Translations under genes and position numbers: made by a program | Part shown: one piece after another, positions 34,620-47,040 of the stretch | Layout of the letters: each line of letters opens with the position of its first letter | Numbering within the stretch: the stretch's first letter is position 1 | Notes under the pieces: generated by a model | What the model was told of the DNA's origin: nothing | Seen by the model: only the letters and a program-made list of their open reading frames with translations | Database searches by the model: none | Assembly: GCA_012934845.2 (NCBI GenBank) | Contig: WNNJ02001248.1 | Coordinates: 124,001 to 188,000 of the forward strand | Length of the DNA: 64,000 nucleotides | Direction: 5' to 3' | Origin: Pomphorhynchus laevis | Lineage: Eukaryota > Acanthocephala > Palaeacanthocephala > Echinorhynchida > Pomphorhynchidae

Positions 34620-35891
34620 AAATCGTCTTGCTGACGTGGGTATTCTTGATTTGCAGATAAGCTATACTAGTATGACCAGATCGCTTCAGCATAAATGGAT
34701 TCACTTGCAAAGAACCACAAACTGTTCAATTGGTAGTTTCGATGATATCCATGACACCATTCAGAAGCGTTTTGAGAAGCTTTTTAATTTGAAATTGCCT
34801 GACGACGATTATTTATGGCCATTATTTTCCCTTCCGTTAAGACTAGGTGGCCTAGGTATTGCTGACCCACGCTTTACTGCGATAGACGAGTTTAAAAGCT
34901 CAAAAGATATATGCACTCCTTATTTAAATGGCTTATACGGTGTGGACTTAAGGACTGAACAATCCAAACGCATTGCCCTTATAGGCACTTCAAAGATTGA
35001 TATTCAAAAGTCATTGCTTAGAGATCGAGTAGCTAATGTTGGTGACAATTTGTTACGTATTATGGAACATCTACAAGTCAAAGGTGCCTCGTCATGGCTC
35101 TCCACATATCCTACGAGTGATCGTTGGACTCGAGTTAGCAATGTAGAATTTCGTGACGCACTTGCAGCTCGATATCATAGACTACTACTAGACGCGCCCT
35201 CTCATTGCCCCTGCGGTGAACATAATTCTCTGGCTCACTCACTTACCTGTCCAACCGGAAGTCATCCATCAATAAGACATGATTCGATTCGTGATATCAT
35301 TTCTAAAACCTTAACAGAAATATGTGATAATGTGCAAAAAGAGCCAACACTACTGCCAGTAAATTCTAGTATTCATTTCGAGCGCTTATCTACATCTCGC
35401 GCTCATGATGCACGTTTGGATATCGCCTGCTGTGGTTTTTATGGAAGTCGTTCGGAGCGAACTTTATTTGATACTTGCGTTTTTAACGTTTTCGCTCCGT
35501 CCAACCTTTCGAAATCCGCTGGGGCTGCTTTTACATATCACGAAACACGTAAATTCACTTAGTATCAAGAGAGAGTAACTGCCATAGAGAGGGTGAATTT
35601 CACACCTATCGTGTTATCGTGTTTCGGTGGAGCAGTAAAATCATCTGTACAATTAATTCAGAGAATTGCACAGAAAATGGCAATAAAAAAACAAGCATTC
35701 CTACTCAGAAGAATTGGCAAAATTACGGTCAAAGATTGCAATTCAGTTGGCTCTTTCAATTTCGATGTGTATTCGCGGTCCTCGTTCAGCTCGACATCGA
35801 CCTGCAAACTCAATGAACTAAAATTTATAGCATAACGGTATTTGTTTCATCTGTTTCTGATTATGTTTTGGTAAACGAATTTAAAAAAATG
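34620..35891 (+). mobile_element. LINE-B copy, thumb, zinc knuckle and nuclease
   Basis: Frame 34,636-35,562 (308 aa) runs from the region after the RT active site (LQHKWIHLQRT) through LPLRLGGLGIADP, the knuckle CPCGEHNSLAHSLTC, SIRHDSIRDIIS and the nuclease core RLDIACCGFYGSRSERTLFD. One in-frame TAG after ETRKFT (about 35,560) separates it from the last ~90 codons (35,563-35,835). The poly-A end is at about 35,888. A 20-bp direct repeat rich in TAA flanks it. Confidence 0.85.
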
Positions 35892-35911
35892 ATATTATTA
35901 ATAATAATACT

Positions 35912-36240
35912 TTATTAGGAGAATACTACTTTGGAGTGGGGGGAAACTTAATGACTTACTATCAGAAGCACGATTTCTTCAAAAGTGTCGGCTAAGTGAA
36001 ATAGAAAAGGACTGATGCTGGCGCTGATGCCAGCATCAGCGCTGGCACGCATGTGCCACGTTAAAATAATTTTTTTAACGAGTAAATCATATTATAGCAT
36101 CAAACAAGGATTAAAGTGATATTTTAGCATGTTGATTTATTATTAGGAGTATTATCGAATAATATCAAATATTAGGAGTGATATCTTAAATCTGCCATGA
36201 TTCCAATATACTACTCCCAAAATCGATCGTTCAAAATTGT
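35912..36240. other. Spacer with GC-rich hairpins
   Basis: No gene seen. TGATGCTGGC at 36,013-36,022 pairs with GCCAGCATCA at 36,029-36,038, and TGGCA and TGCCA just beyond can form a second small stem. This GC-rich knot stands out in AT-rich surroundings. Confidence 0.5.
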
Positions 36241-38150
36241 GGATACAATTATATAATATGTGGAGATGCATCACTGTTGAAACAAATGCTAGTTACATTC
36301 GATCGGGAATCATATGAATTGGCCGATAGCATGGCAAAATTGGCAAGACGCATTGCTACAACCGAGATTGATGAGAAATATTTGGATGCATTCGTTATAT
36401 GTCAACTCGTGGCGCTTGACAAGAGCCCTGGAGTTCGTCCAATAGGTATTAGAGAAGTATACAGAATCCAATATTGATTATAGATAATGAAATAATAGAG
36501 TTGAAAGAATGATTCACACAAGGTTATCCGATTGCTATGATCGCTTTTGCGGCAGCCACGATACCGCTAATAACAAAATTGAATTCGTTATGTCCAACAA
36601 TAACGCAAAAATAGTATGCGGATGATGTATCGTGTGTTGGTACCGAAAGAGAATTGCTATTGTTTTTCAATCATATAAAGAAACTCGGTCCAGCATATGG
36701 ATTTTTCGTAAATGAATCAAAATGCAAATTACTAATAAATCCGAAAAATAATACAAATGGAAAAATATTTCGAAATCTTGGGGTAAACATAACAAAACAT
36801 GGGTTAGAATTGCTTGGCTGTCCAATTGGTTTTCTAAACTTTGAAGCGAATTGGGTTCAGCAAAAGATTGACGAATGGCTCTCCTTATTAGTTCGGCTTA
36901 AATCAGTAGCACAGAGTGAGAGGCATCTAGCATATTCTGCATTCATATTTGGACTACAACATAAATGGAGCTATATTCTAAGAACATGCGAATGTCAAAC
37001 CGAATGGTTCGAAAAGCTGGTTACGATTATTCAGCACGAACTACTGCCTCAAATTCTAGGCAAAGAGGATATTGATCACACATGGTTAAATGTCTTGTGC
37101 CTTAAAGTAGCTAACGGAGGCCTAGGAATAATAAATCCTCAAAAAATAGCTAAAATGGAATGGTCAAGATCAGCCAAAATGTGCAACCTTCTGGGCATAT
37201 ATAAGAGGATCAACTCTTTACGAAAAGCAAAGAGAAATGGCTCGGATGATAGCAACAGAAAAATCTGATTTAGAACAGGGTGAATTAATCAACATAATGT
37301 CAGAATTAGATCAAAAATCGAAAACTGCTGTAGAGCACGCCTCTATTAAAGGGTCTTCCTCTTGGCTCTCTGCTCGAGTAATCGATGACAGACGATTTTA
37401 TTTAAATAATTTTGAAATACAAGCGGGAATGGCATGTAGATATGGATGGGACTTGCGCTGTACATCAACATCATGTGTATGCAGAGAAGTTAAATCGACA
37501 GCTCACTTACTGTCGTGCAAATGGAAAGGACGGACCATAGTACGACATAATATAATCAGAGATATCTTGATTGACGAAGCCAGTAAAGTATTACGGAATG
37601 TAGAATCAGAACCGATGCTCTCAACTGTTTCAGATACATTCGAGTTTTCAAACCAAACGACAACACGAGATCCCCGATCAAGAGCCGATTTATCTTGCAC
37701 TGGACAAACGCACTCACAGACTGAGCGGACATTTTTGGATGTCACAATATTTAACCCATTTGCCCAGTCGTACGTAAGTCGAAGTCCTACACAATTATTT
37801 GAATACAATGAAAACAGAAAAAAGAATAAATACATTGAGCGAATTATTGAAATCGAAAAAGGAACCTTTATTCCGTTCGTAATTTCCACCTCAGGCGGAC
37901 TAGCAAAGGAGGCAAGTGCTTTCATCAAGAGACTAGCAACTCTCGCATCAGTGAGCGATCCATCCTCCTATGGCAAAAATGTATGTTCGCTGCGACAACG
38001 TATAGGTGTAGCGCTAACAAAAGCAAACGCCTGGTGTCTGAAATGAGACCTAAAAAATTATTATTAAACTACCTTTTTTGGGCCCACTTGCGGGTAACCT
38101 CGACTGTATGTTTTACTAAAATAAATTTTTCCATTAAAAAAATTATATAA
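36241..38150 (+). mobile_element. LINE-B copy with near-complete C-terminal half
   Basis: RT remains begin with QLVALDKSPGVRPIGIREVY (36,277-36,477), followed by a deletion, then QKxYADDVSCVG near 36,615 (a stop lies just before YADD). The frame 36,654-37,268 gives the thumb (ESKCKLLINPKNN, LLGCPIGF, GGLGIINPQK). The frame 37,237-38,046 (269 aa) gives KGSSSWLSA, the knuckle CVCREVKSTAHLLSC, IVRHNIIRDILID, the nuclease core ADLSCTGQTHSQTERTFLDV and NRKKNKYIERI. The two main frames overlap, offset by one frameshift. The 3' motif is at 38,080-38,099, and the A-rich end is at about 38,150. Confidence 0.88.
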
Positions 38151-38400
38151 TTTATGTAATTTATGAATCAGATTAGATTCATAGATAAGATTCATTTAGT
38201 CTACATATTTAAATTAAAAATAAATTACTATAAAATTTAAATTAAAAATAAAGTTAAATGATTATAAATAATAAATAATTATAAGTATTAAATAATTATA
38301 ATTATTTTTACTATATTCTGTTTGATTTTATTTTTGCAAATATATATAGTTACAATTATTAAAATTTTATTATTTAATGTACTAATTTCAATATTAATTA
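38151..38400. other. AT-rich spacer
   Basis: Low-complexity A/T sequence with no gene; it leads into Naiad fragments. Confidence 0.5.
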
Positions 38401-39060
38401 ATATTAATTAATTCCGCTAATGATTTTAAATTTATTTTTAATATTATTGTGTTGATTTATATATTTTACTATTTTCTGCTTGATGTTATTTTTATAGTAA
38501 CCTAGTTTAAAATATGTATCTATTAAATTATTTAAATGATTTTGAAGAAAGCCAATATCATTACAAATTGTTGCAATTCTTAAAATTTCATTATTTAATG
38601 TATTATATTTTATATTATATGGTATGCATGAATGCTCATGCAAACATATGGATCAGAGAATATCAATAATTTCTTCTGATTATCTCATCATACCATGACC
38701 TAGTTTAAACCATGTATCTATTAAATTATTGATATGATTTGAAGAAATACAATATCGTTACAAATTGTACCAATTCTTAAAATTTTATTATTTAATGTAT
38801 TATATTTTATATTATATGGTATGCATGAATGCTCATGCAAAAATATGTTTCTTGTAAATTTAAATATGTCATCTTTACGATATAAATTAATAGTAGTTTT
38901 AGTTAATGTTAATTTAATGTTCATATCTAGATATATACGTTTTCATCAATATATGTTTTATTAAGAATAAGGCTACCTGAATACATTTGCTCTTTTATTG
39001 GATTTATTATAGCAATTCTTAAAATTTCATTATTTAATGTTCATATCTAGATTGGAACAT
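38401..39060 (-). mobile_element. Naiad PLE fragments, RT C-terminal end, two to three pieces
   Basis: Frames 38,404-38,643 and 38,721-38,924 repeat the Naiad segment FLHEHSCIPYNIKYNTLNNE and IATICNDIGFLQNHLNNLID seen at 6,950-7,250. A further small piece with the ATTCTTAAAATTTCATTATT string lies at about 39,013. The pieces overlap in content, so they are duplicated or separately inserted relics. They are broken and have no other domain. Confidence 0.8.
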
Positions 39061-39109
39061 ATTGCAACATATTGATTGTACTTTAAAGTAACCTAGTTGA
39101 AAATATTTA

Positions 39110-39905
39110 TATTAGTATACAACAGCCGATGAGCGGTGGCTCGTTCGGCTGGATCTCAATGTAAAAAGAGTACAATGTCAGTAAAACAAAAAAATCCAAA
39201 TCAGGTTCGACTTCCTATGAGAGCGATACACTGTTCAACGCTTGCCGAAATTCTCGGATGTTCCGGCATTTATTTGCAGATGACCGGAGCCTGTTCCAAC
39301 TGTTTATTGCTCGATCTCTGATATCCTGATAGTGTCGATAGACTTTTCTACGATGTTTGAGCGCTAGTTGATGTCCACGTAATTGCTCGGAGTTGCGTAA
39401 TCAAAACATGAAGTTGATGGGATGAGTGGACGATATAATTGCCCTCCATACCAGCATAAGATCAGCTTTTACCAAACTTTCACTAACCGTTAAAACACCT
39501 AGGATTTCTAACTTCTGGTCAAACGGCAGGTCTTTGATAGCGAGAACAAGACGAGTAGCCGACCGGAGAATTGGCCAATAGTACGACGGCAATTGGCCGA
39601 AACCTTATTTACATGAGCGCTCATATCAAACGTATTAAGCGTAGATACTCCTAAATCATCGATTTTATCTGTAGAATCAATCGACATGTTTCCAATTTTA
39701 TAAGAGCAACGAATGTCTGAAGAGCCGATCCGCATGTCTACATTTAGTCGCATTTATCATCAGCCCATTGGATATACACCATTTATTTATGGAATCTGGG
39801 TATTTTTGAAGAGCGCTAACATCGGAATCATCAATGATTCGCCTCCAAACCTTAAGATCATTTGCGTAGGTGACACATTCCGACCTTAAGTTGTTTGTAA
39901 TATCA
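39110..39905 (-). pseudogene. LINE relic, CR1-like ORF2 C terminus
   Basis: Minus-strand frames 39,508-39,753 and 39,401-39,592 read DDLGVSTLNTFDMSAHVNKV and RSATRLVLAIKDLPFDQKLE, then LRGHQLALKHRRKVYRHYQD and INSWNRL. This is the post-RT domain shared by LINE-A, G and H. The sequence is more diverged than the other copies and has several frameshifts. Confidence 0.7.
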
Positions 39906-40082
39906 TTTGCATATATATATATATATATATTAAAGAATGATTTCTTTAATATATACTATTAATCTTTAATATATATTATTAATATCATTTACATATATAT
40001 CATTTCTTTAATATATATCGTTTATATATATTTGCATATATATTAAAGAGAGGAGTCGAATTTATTAAATTCGACTCTCTTC
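39906..40082. repeat. AT microsatellite and palindrome
   Basis: (AT)n and TTTAATATAT runs fill 39,906-40,045. GAGTCGAATTTATTAAATTCGACTC, given here only as its ends GAGTCGAATTT and AAATTCGACTC, forms a near-perfect palindrome at about 40,052-40,078. Confidence 0.7.
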
Positions 40083-40400
40083 ATGTATTTATTAAATTTA
40101 AATGATTTTGAAAAAAGCCAATATCGTTACGAATTATGGCAATTCTTAATATGTCATTATTTAATGTATTATATGGTATGCCCGAATGCTCATGCAAAAA
40201 TATTTCTTGTAAATTTAAATATTTCATCTTTACAATATAAATTAATAATAGATTTAATAAATTAATAATAGTTTTATAGTTTTACTTAAATTATTCTTTA
40301 ATTATTGTGCTGATTTAGTGATATTTTTATAGTAACCTACTTTAAAATATGTATCGATTTAATTATTTAAATAGTTTTGACAGCCAATGTGATTATATGT
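40083..40400 (-). mobile_element. Naiad relic, left half split by a Ty3/gypsy element
   Basis: The plus strand shows ATTTAAATGATTTTGAAAAA and CATGCAAAAATATTTCTTGT, the reverse complement of the Naiad RT end. A second partial copy runs at 40,330-40,400 and breaks off at AGCCAATGTGATTATATGT. The sequence resumes at 46,987 with TATGTTATGGCAATTCTTAA, which is the next part of Naiad. The relic is old and broken. Confidence 0.75.
40396..40400. repeat. Target duplication of the Ty3/gypsy element, left
   Basis: TATGT precedes the left LTR and recurs directly after the right LTR at 46,987-46,991. Five bases is the usual size for this family. Confidence 0.75.
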
Positions 40401-40531
40401 TGTAGTGACTTTACTTTAGTAGTCAGAAAGAACCGACATGAAAGGCTTTATTTAACTATCTACAAATAAGAAGGTAACTTAAGGTAAATGTGAATAATTC
40501 AATAAATCAATATAGTTATACAGTTACCACA
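40401..40531 (-). repeat. Ty3/gypsy LTR, 3' copy
   Basis: A 131-bp direct repeat with its partner at 46,856-46,986 (seven differences). Together with the 5-bp duplication it fixes the ends of the element. Confidence 0.92.
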
Positions 40532-43500
40532 CTTTCTTCTCCTTAAACATTAAATAGGGTAGACCTTTTTATGATTCCTCCTCGACTCGATTTGCTCGGT
40601 ATAAACTTAAATACAGAGTCTGTATTTGCATCTATGGTTTCAGGTGAGCTTTCGTTTTGCACATTGTCCTGATTTAGATCATCTTTGTTGACATTCGCTG
40701 CGTTGTCATTTTCCAACGAAACACTGATCCGGAAATTATCCTCTTCAGATTGTTGCAACTAATAATTGGAGTAACCGACAATCTGTGATGAAGATGATGT
40801 GTCCCCTGTTGGAGCTAAATCGGATGTTGATACTACACTTCTTCTTCCATCTTGATAACTGATTTGCAAGTGGGTTGGCGTCGACGAGAGTATTTCAACA
40901 GGTATTACTAAAGGATCTGACTTCGAATGTCTTTGGAAATTTCGGAGGAAGAGCTGGTCTACCAAGCAACCAAGTTGGTATAGAGTACCCATTTTCGGTT
41001 TTTCTCTGGAATGGAAAAAAACCGTTTATGTGGAGTTTGATTTGTCGAGGTACACAGCAGTGAGCGCATTGAATGCAATGCGATGTCAAGAACCGATTTC
41101 CAACGATTTTCTTCTAAACATCTTGAACGCAGCGCTAGTTTGATAGTTCTCCATACTATGCCATTTATTCTTTCACATTGTCCATTACCCATCGGATGGT
41201 ATGGGCTAGAATGAGTTATCACAGTCCCTCTTTGCCAGAGATATGATTGAACCTCTTTCGACATAAATTGAGTACCACGATCACAGTGTATCGCATCCAG
41301 AGCTCCAAAAGTTGAGAATAAATTTTGTAATCATTTGATAACGGTTGTAGTAGACATATCATTACATGGATACATAAAAGGAAATCGGGAGTACTCATCC
41401 AAGATAACGAGCAAGTACTTGTCGCCATCGATTAAAGGTTTAGGTCCGACGAAATCCATGGTCAATCGCTCAAAGGGCCGACGCGCGATTACTAATTGTG
41501 AAGGATTAGGCTTTTGAAATTTGGGTTTGAGTTCGGCACAAGTTTGACACGACAAGCATACTTTACGAACATCTTCGATCGAGTGTGGAAAATTTTTCTG
41601 TTTCATAAAATGATGTAGTCTCGTAATACCCGGGTGGCATAGAGATTCGTGTAACTGTGTTATATCTGCCGAATTGCGAATCAAGCAAACTCTTGAGAAT
41701 GTATCTGCTGCAACATTCAGGTTTTCTGGTCGGTATTTGATTATGTAGGAATAGCTAGCAAGTTCGACTTTCCATTGTATCAATTTATCGTTTTTAATTT
41801 TGGATTTTAAAGATTTCCGAATATGAAGGATACGGATTGTTGATCTGTAATTATAGTGGATCTTTTTGAAATCAGAAACTTGCGCCATTTCCGAATAGCT
41901 TCCACAATGGCAGTCGCTTCCCGTTCAATAATAGAATGTTGCTTTTCCGATGGAGATAGACTTCTCGAATAGAATGCAACTAGACGACCATTTTGCGATA
42001 GAATTGCAGCGACCGTATTCGAAGATGCGTCGGTTTCTACACAAAACGAAAACTCTTCATCAATAGTAGTAAGTGAACCTTTGCATATTTCACCCTTTAA
42101 TTCATCGAAGGACTTTAATTGAGTATAATTTATTGGAAACGAGGCTACAGAGAAAAGCGGTCCAATTTTTGCGGAATAATTTGGTATCCATTGACTGTAA
42201 ACTCAGTAATCCAAGAGCTCTTTTCATGGCAGCTGGATTTTCAGGAGCAGAAAAGTTTCTAAGTGGTTCAGGCCTTTGAAGATCAGGCTGGATTCGACCA
42301 CCGTCGATTAGATATCCAAGGTAGTTTAACGAGGTTTGACGGTAGAGAGACTTTTGTTTATTAAGCTTAATATTATATTTCTTGATCATAGTTTCGAACG
42401 CATGCAAATTTTTGTCGTGATATTCTAAAGTACTTCCAGCCACCACAGCATCATCAACACATATGAAGGTATTTTGAAGTCGATTAGAGCTTATCAGATT
42501 AGACATTACGCGCTGAAAAGCGGCTACCGAGTTAGTCAGACCAAAGTGAATTCGCTTGAATTGGTACAATGCTCCTGCGGCTTGAAAAGCTGTATAAACT
42601 CTCTCATCTTCTCTCACTGGGCATTGGTATTTGTATTTCGACAATTCGTTGATCATATCTGAAATTCGGGGCATTGGAAAAACGTCGAGGAAGGTGAATC
42701 GGTTGATAGTTGCAGAATAATCCACGACCATGCGACGTTTATGTCTATTAGATGTCGTAACTAATACTTGTGCTCTCCATGGCGAGGTTGAAGTTTCTAT
42801 TATGCCATTTTTCAGTAGGAATTGAATTTCGTTTTCGATATATTTTCGATCGTCAAGAGCATAGTTACGTGGCTTAGTAGCGATCGGTCGAATATCATCA
42901 GACAATTTGGAGAATGGTGTTGGTGGCGTGATCTCCATACAGTTCCATGACGATAGTATTAGTTTTGGTCTGTCCTTGTCGTTTGTGAAATTAAATGTCA
43001 CTGTTGTGTTCAGTCCATAAAGTCTTGTCTTAATACAATCGGAGAGCATAGGTTCGGAAGAACCAACATTTTGATTGCAGTAAACTTCTTTCCATCGATA
43101 CGTACGTCTACAACACAGTGTCTTTTCGTATTAACCGAGTGGTCGGATGACGCCATAAAGATCATTTCCGAAGATAGCTGATTTCGCAATTTTGCAGCAA
43201 GCACTATATCGGATCGAACAAAACTCTTTACACTGCCAGAGTCGATTAGAGCTGCCGTCGAATAGCTATCCAATCGTACGGGTATCAAACTATCATTACG
43301 AATCGGTATCATTACATTAGATGTCGCGAGCGTATTTTCGAAGGCTGCTGAGCATTTTGAATTCGGGATTTGGCAGACATTTGAAAAATGGATACGCTTT
43401 CCACACTTGAATCAGGTCGCGTCACGAGCTGGACATTGCTGTCTGCGATGTGGAAGACGTCCACAAAATCTACAATTGGAATCATTTGATTTTGTCCACC

Positions 43501-43861
43501 TTCCAGCGCAGCGATATTCATCTTATTATCGTCTCTATTATCTAGCGGATATCTTTATCGACGTTTTGCGATATTTGAGCAGAGAAGTCGGAACCTTGAG
43601 AAGATTCGAATGATTTAGCCTTTCTTTGAGCCGTTTCAAGAGATTGAGCCGTTACTATAGCATCATCTAGTCTGATATTTTCCCGTTCGAGGAGCCGTTG
43701 ACGTATTTCTCCACTTTTCAAACCTATAATGAAGGCATCTCGTATTGCTTCATCTGAGTATTGAGCTGCGGAAACTGCTTTAAAATTACATAATCTGGAG
43801 AGTCGCTTTAAATTTGCGAGGAATTCGTCAACAGTCTCTTCTAATTGTTGCTTGCAAGTTA

Positions 43862-46540
43862 TTATTATTATACATAAAAAAATATTATACATTCAACAAC
43901 ATACGAGCATTAGCTCAAATAGCTGGCTCACAATAAGTTCGTAAATAAATTAATTAGTTATTAAAATAAGGAAATGCAACACGAAACATTGCTTGATCCA
44001 TTCGTAGTCTTCTTTTAAAAGTATTAAGTGAACTGTATCCAACGGTGTCTGCATCAAGGTTGTTCCAAAGCTCAACAATTCTTCTATCAAATTGCATCGC
44101 GCCCAATTTCTGTACTCTGTTTCTCCGAATAGTTAAAGAATGACCGCGAAGAACATTTGAACCACGTAGTTGAACCCTACTCCGAAGAGGGTGATGAGGA
44201 CGTTGGAATAAATGCCAAACAAGGCACATATCCATGTACCGACGGGTCCATGTGACGGTCTCAAGTCCTAATGATCTCAGTCTGTCTTCATAAGGCAGCG
44301 ACGCCAACGTTGGTGCTAGCTTTGTTGCCCTGCGAAGTACCCTCTCTGATTTCTTATGTTCATGCACAGTACGTGGGTATACAACCGGAGCTGCATATAA
44401 AAGTCTACTAAATACATGTTCTAAAATCAAAGGCCGAAGAGCAGTCGGATTAACGCGAACAAACGCGTGTCGAATCATACCTATCATTTTATTGGAGTTG
44501 GCACAAGCTTGATCAGTGTGCTTTTTAGTTGATAAATTAGAGGTAACCCATACTCCTAAATCTTTGTAACTATCGACACTTTCCACAATACAGCCCTTAT
44601 ATGTGTAGCAAGCTGATGTTAGTTGCTTGCGAGCATTACCAATAATACGCATGTGTTTGCATTTCGAAACATTTATCACAAGCTTGTTTAACGCCGCCCA
44701 CAACTCCACATTATCTATGTCAGTTTGCAAATTATCAACATCCTCACATGAATGAATGGGCCGCCATATTTTTAAGTCATCTGCATACAAACATGATCGA
44801 GAGCGAATGCACCCAGGCAAATCGTTAACATAAATGCTGAATAAAAGCGGACCCAAAACTGAACCTGGAGGTACTCCAATATGACATTCTCTAGACACAG
44901 ACAATGACCAATCGACAAGTACTCGAAAGCAACGATCACGAAGAAATTCTCTAATCCAATCAACTATTATGTTTGGGAGTCCAGTATTGACAAGTTTCTG
45001 AAGAAGTAGACCATGATCTACTCTATCAAAAGCTTTAGAAAAGTCGAAGAATATAATGTCTGTATCGGTATAATGTGTCTTATTCGCTGTCCAATCAAGA
45101 TGAGCATCAAGCAAATTTGAAACAGTTGAATAACCCTCCCGAAATCCGTGCTGATTAGGGACTAAAATTTTTCCTACACGAAAAAACTCAACCATGTAGC
45201 GATGCACAAACCTCTCCAACACTCTACAGCAAATACAGGTAATGCTCACCGGCCTATAATTCTCGACGGAAGAGCGATCTCCCTTCTTGAAGTAGGGAAG
45301 AACAATTGACTGCTTCCACACATTAGGAAGAGATCTTTCCAAGATTGACTGGCGAAAAATTGCACAGAGAGGAACGCAAATTGAGCCTGCTAATCTGCGC
45401 AGATAAACAGAAGGTAGTAAGTCACAACCTCTTGAATTATTTGCTTTTAGACGGCGTAATTCGGAATAGACTTTAGCTGGCGTTATCAAATTGTCAAGGT
45501 CCAACTCAAGACACGTGTCAGAGTAAGTGTTCAGCACACTAGATTCCATACAAAAAGTTTGATGTTCATTTGCGGGCTCTACTGAAGTGCAATAGTGTGC
45601 CGCAAACTCTTCAGCTAGGTCATTCGCAGAAATGTCATAGAAGTAGTGACAAATCGAAGAATCAACAGCTCCCCTGCTTGATAGGTACTGAAAAAGGACC
45701 TTTAAATCGTATTTACACTTGTTAGCTAATGCATTCTCAAATGCACACCGTTTCTTTCTCTTCAATGAATTGAATAAATTTCTTGCCTGTTTAAAAACAT
45801 CATAACTACACTCCCCAACTTTGTAGCGATTGAAGATCAAATTACGAGTCCTCAATGCTGAACGTAACTCAGAATCGAACCAGGGAGAATCTTTTCGACG
45901 TGTCCTGCTTCTAAGTGGAGAGAATAAAATAAGCAGCGACTCTAAGGTTCTCTGAAAGTAATTCCACGCACCGTGTACTCCAACAACAGCGGGATCTGGC
46001 CAGGAAGCTGTTGAAAGTATTGACTTAATTGCACCTGTGTTGGTTTTGAAAGCATTAACCACTTGATTTTCACGCGGACCTCGAGTATCTTCTTGAAAAC
46101 TTAACCTAATGATCACTACGCAATGATCAGACATACCGATCGGGGCATCATAACGGATAGCGTTAATAATCTCACTGTTCGAAGATAAACATACATCTAA
46201 TAGAGATCTACTGTCACTAGCAAAACGAGTGTAATTTTGAACATGCTGAGTTAAACCACAATAGATGATACACTCCAGAAGGTCATAGGAAGCATGGTCA
46301 CAAGTAGGAAAAGCCGTATACGAATTCCAATCAACCGAAGGCATATTCAAGTCACCAAGTATTAAAACATTGGAGGTACCTTTAGAATAAAGTTCTACTT
46401 CCCCAATCAGTTTATCTGTGGCGGCCAAGGGTGAACGATATACTACCCCCAGAACAAGCGGAGCGGTATGCATGAATTTTACCCGACACCACAAACTTTC
46501 GACTTTATCAGAAGAAGTGCTAAGAATAGTTACTTTCACA
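43862..46540 (-). mobile_element. LINE-A, longest copy, one open ORF2, 5'-truncated
   Basis: A single open frame of 899 codons spans 43,954-46,653; its first ~36 codons are host Ty3/gypsy sequence in another frame. The LINE part starts inside an apurinic-type endonuclease (NVLILGDLNMPS at residues ~95-106, GMSDHC at ~173-178). The reverse transcriptase spans ~440-680, with FFDFSKAFDRVDH (~534), GVPPGSVLGPLLFSIYVNDL (~593) and catalytic YADD (623-626). The C-terminal domain ends in AFPYFNN. No stop or frameshift breaks it, so the insertion is younger than its host. ORF1 and the first part of the nuclease are missing. The 3' end carries AATAATAATAA on the minus strand. It is the reference copy for the array fragments. 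Confidence 0.92.
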
Positions 46541-46855
46541 TCATGCCAAGGTATACCGAGCGAAAACAGAATTCGTAGGTTTGTCGTAGGCTGCTTCGAG
46601 GATAGCAATGGCTTCATCGTAGTCTTTACAATAGGAAATCGTTTCGAACACATTTGCTGACATATAATTTGTCAGAAGCAGTAACTTGTTGATTGTTCTA
46701 TCAGGATGACCAACTTCCAACTCCGCCACACAATTATCGAACATTCGGCGCCAATGAATCCATTCAGCCGCGGTTTGCTTGAAGTATCAATAAAGTGAGC
46801 AGGTTTCATTAAAGAATCCATTTGATTAGAGATCGAGAGAAATAGTTGAATAAAT

Positions 46856-46986
46856 TGTAGCGACTTTACTTTAGTAGTCAGAAAGAACCAACATAAAAGG
46901 CTGTATTCAACTATCTACAAATAAGAAGGTAACTTAAGGTAAATGTGAATAATTCAATAAATCAATATAATTATACAGTTACCGCA
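46856..46986 (-). repeat. Ty3/gypsy LTR, 5' copy
   Basis: The 131-bp partner of the repeat at 40,401-40,531. Because the element lies on the minus strand, this right-hand copy is its 5' LTR. Confidence 0.92.
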
Positions 46987-47040
46987 TATGTTATGGCAAT
47001 TCTTAAAATTTTATTATTTTATGTAGTATTTTAAGAATTA
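46987..47040 (-). mobile_element. Naiad relic, right half
   Basis: GGCAATTCTTAAAATTTTAT continues the Naiad sequence interrupted at 40,400. After about 47,035 the similarity is lost. Confidence 0.65.

Larger units (their letters stand above)
40401..46986 (-). mobile_element. Ty3/gypsy LTR retrotransposon, broken, carrying a LINE
   Basis: Two 131-bp LTRs bound the element (40,401-40,531 and 46,856-46,986), each starting TGTAG and ending CA. They differ at seven positions, about 5%, so the copy is not recent. Read on the minus strand the parts are gag (46,541-46,850 and 43,540-43,860, split by a LINE-A insertion), a retroviral-type protease with LIDSGS (43,010-43,312), reverse transcriptase (42,102-43,049), RNase H, and an integrase with zinc finger and core (40,960-41,890, LTMDFVGPKPL). 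It is a fossil with many breaks. No envelope-like gene was seen. It sits in a Naiad relic with a 5-bp target duplication. Confidence 0.92.
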
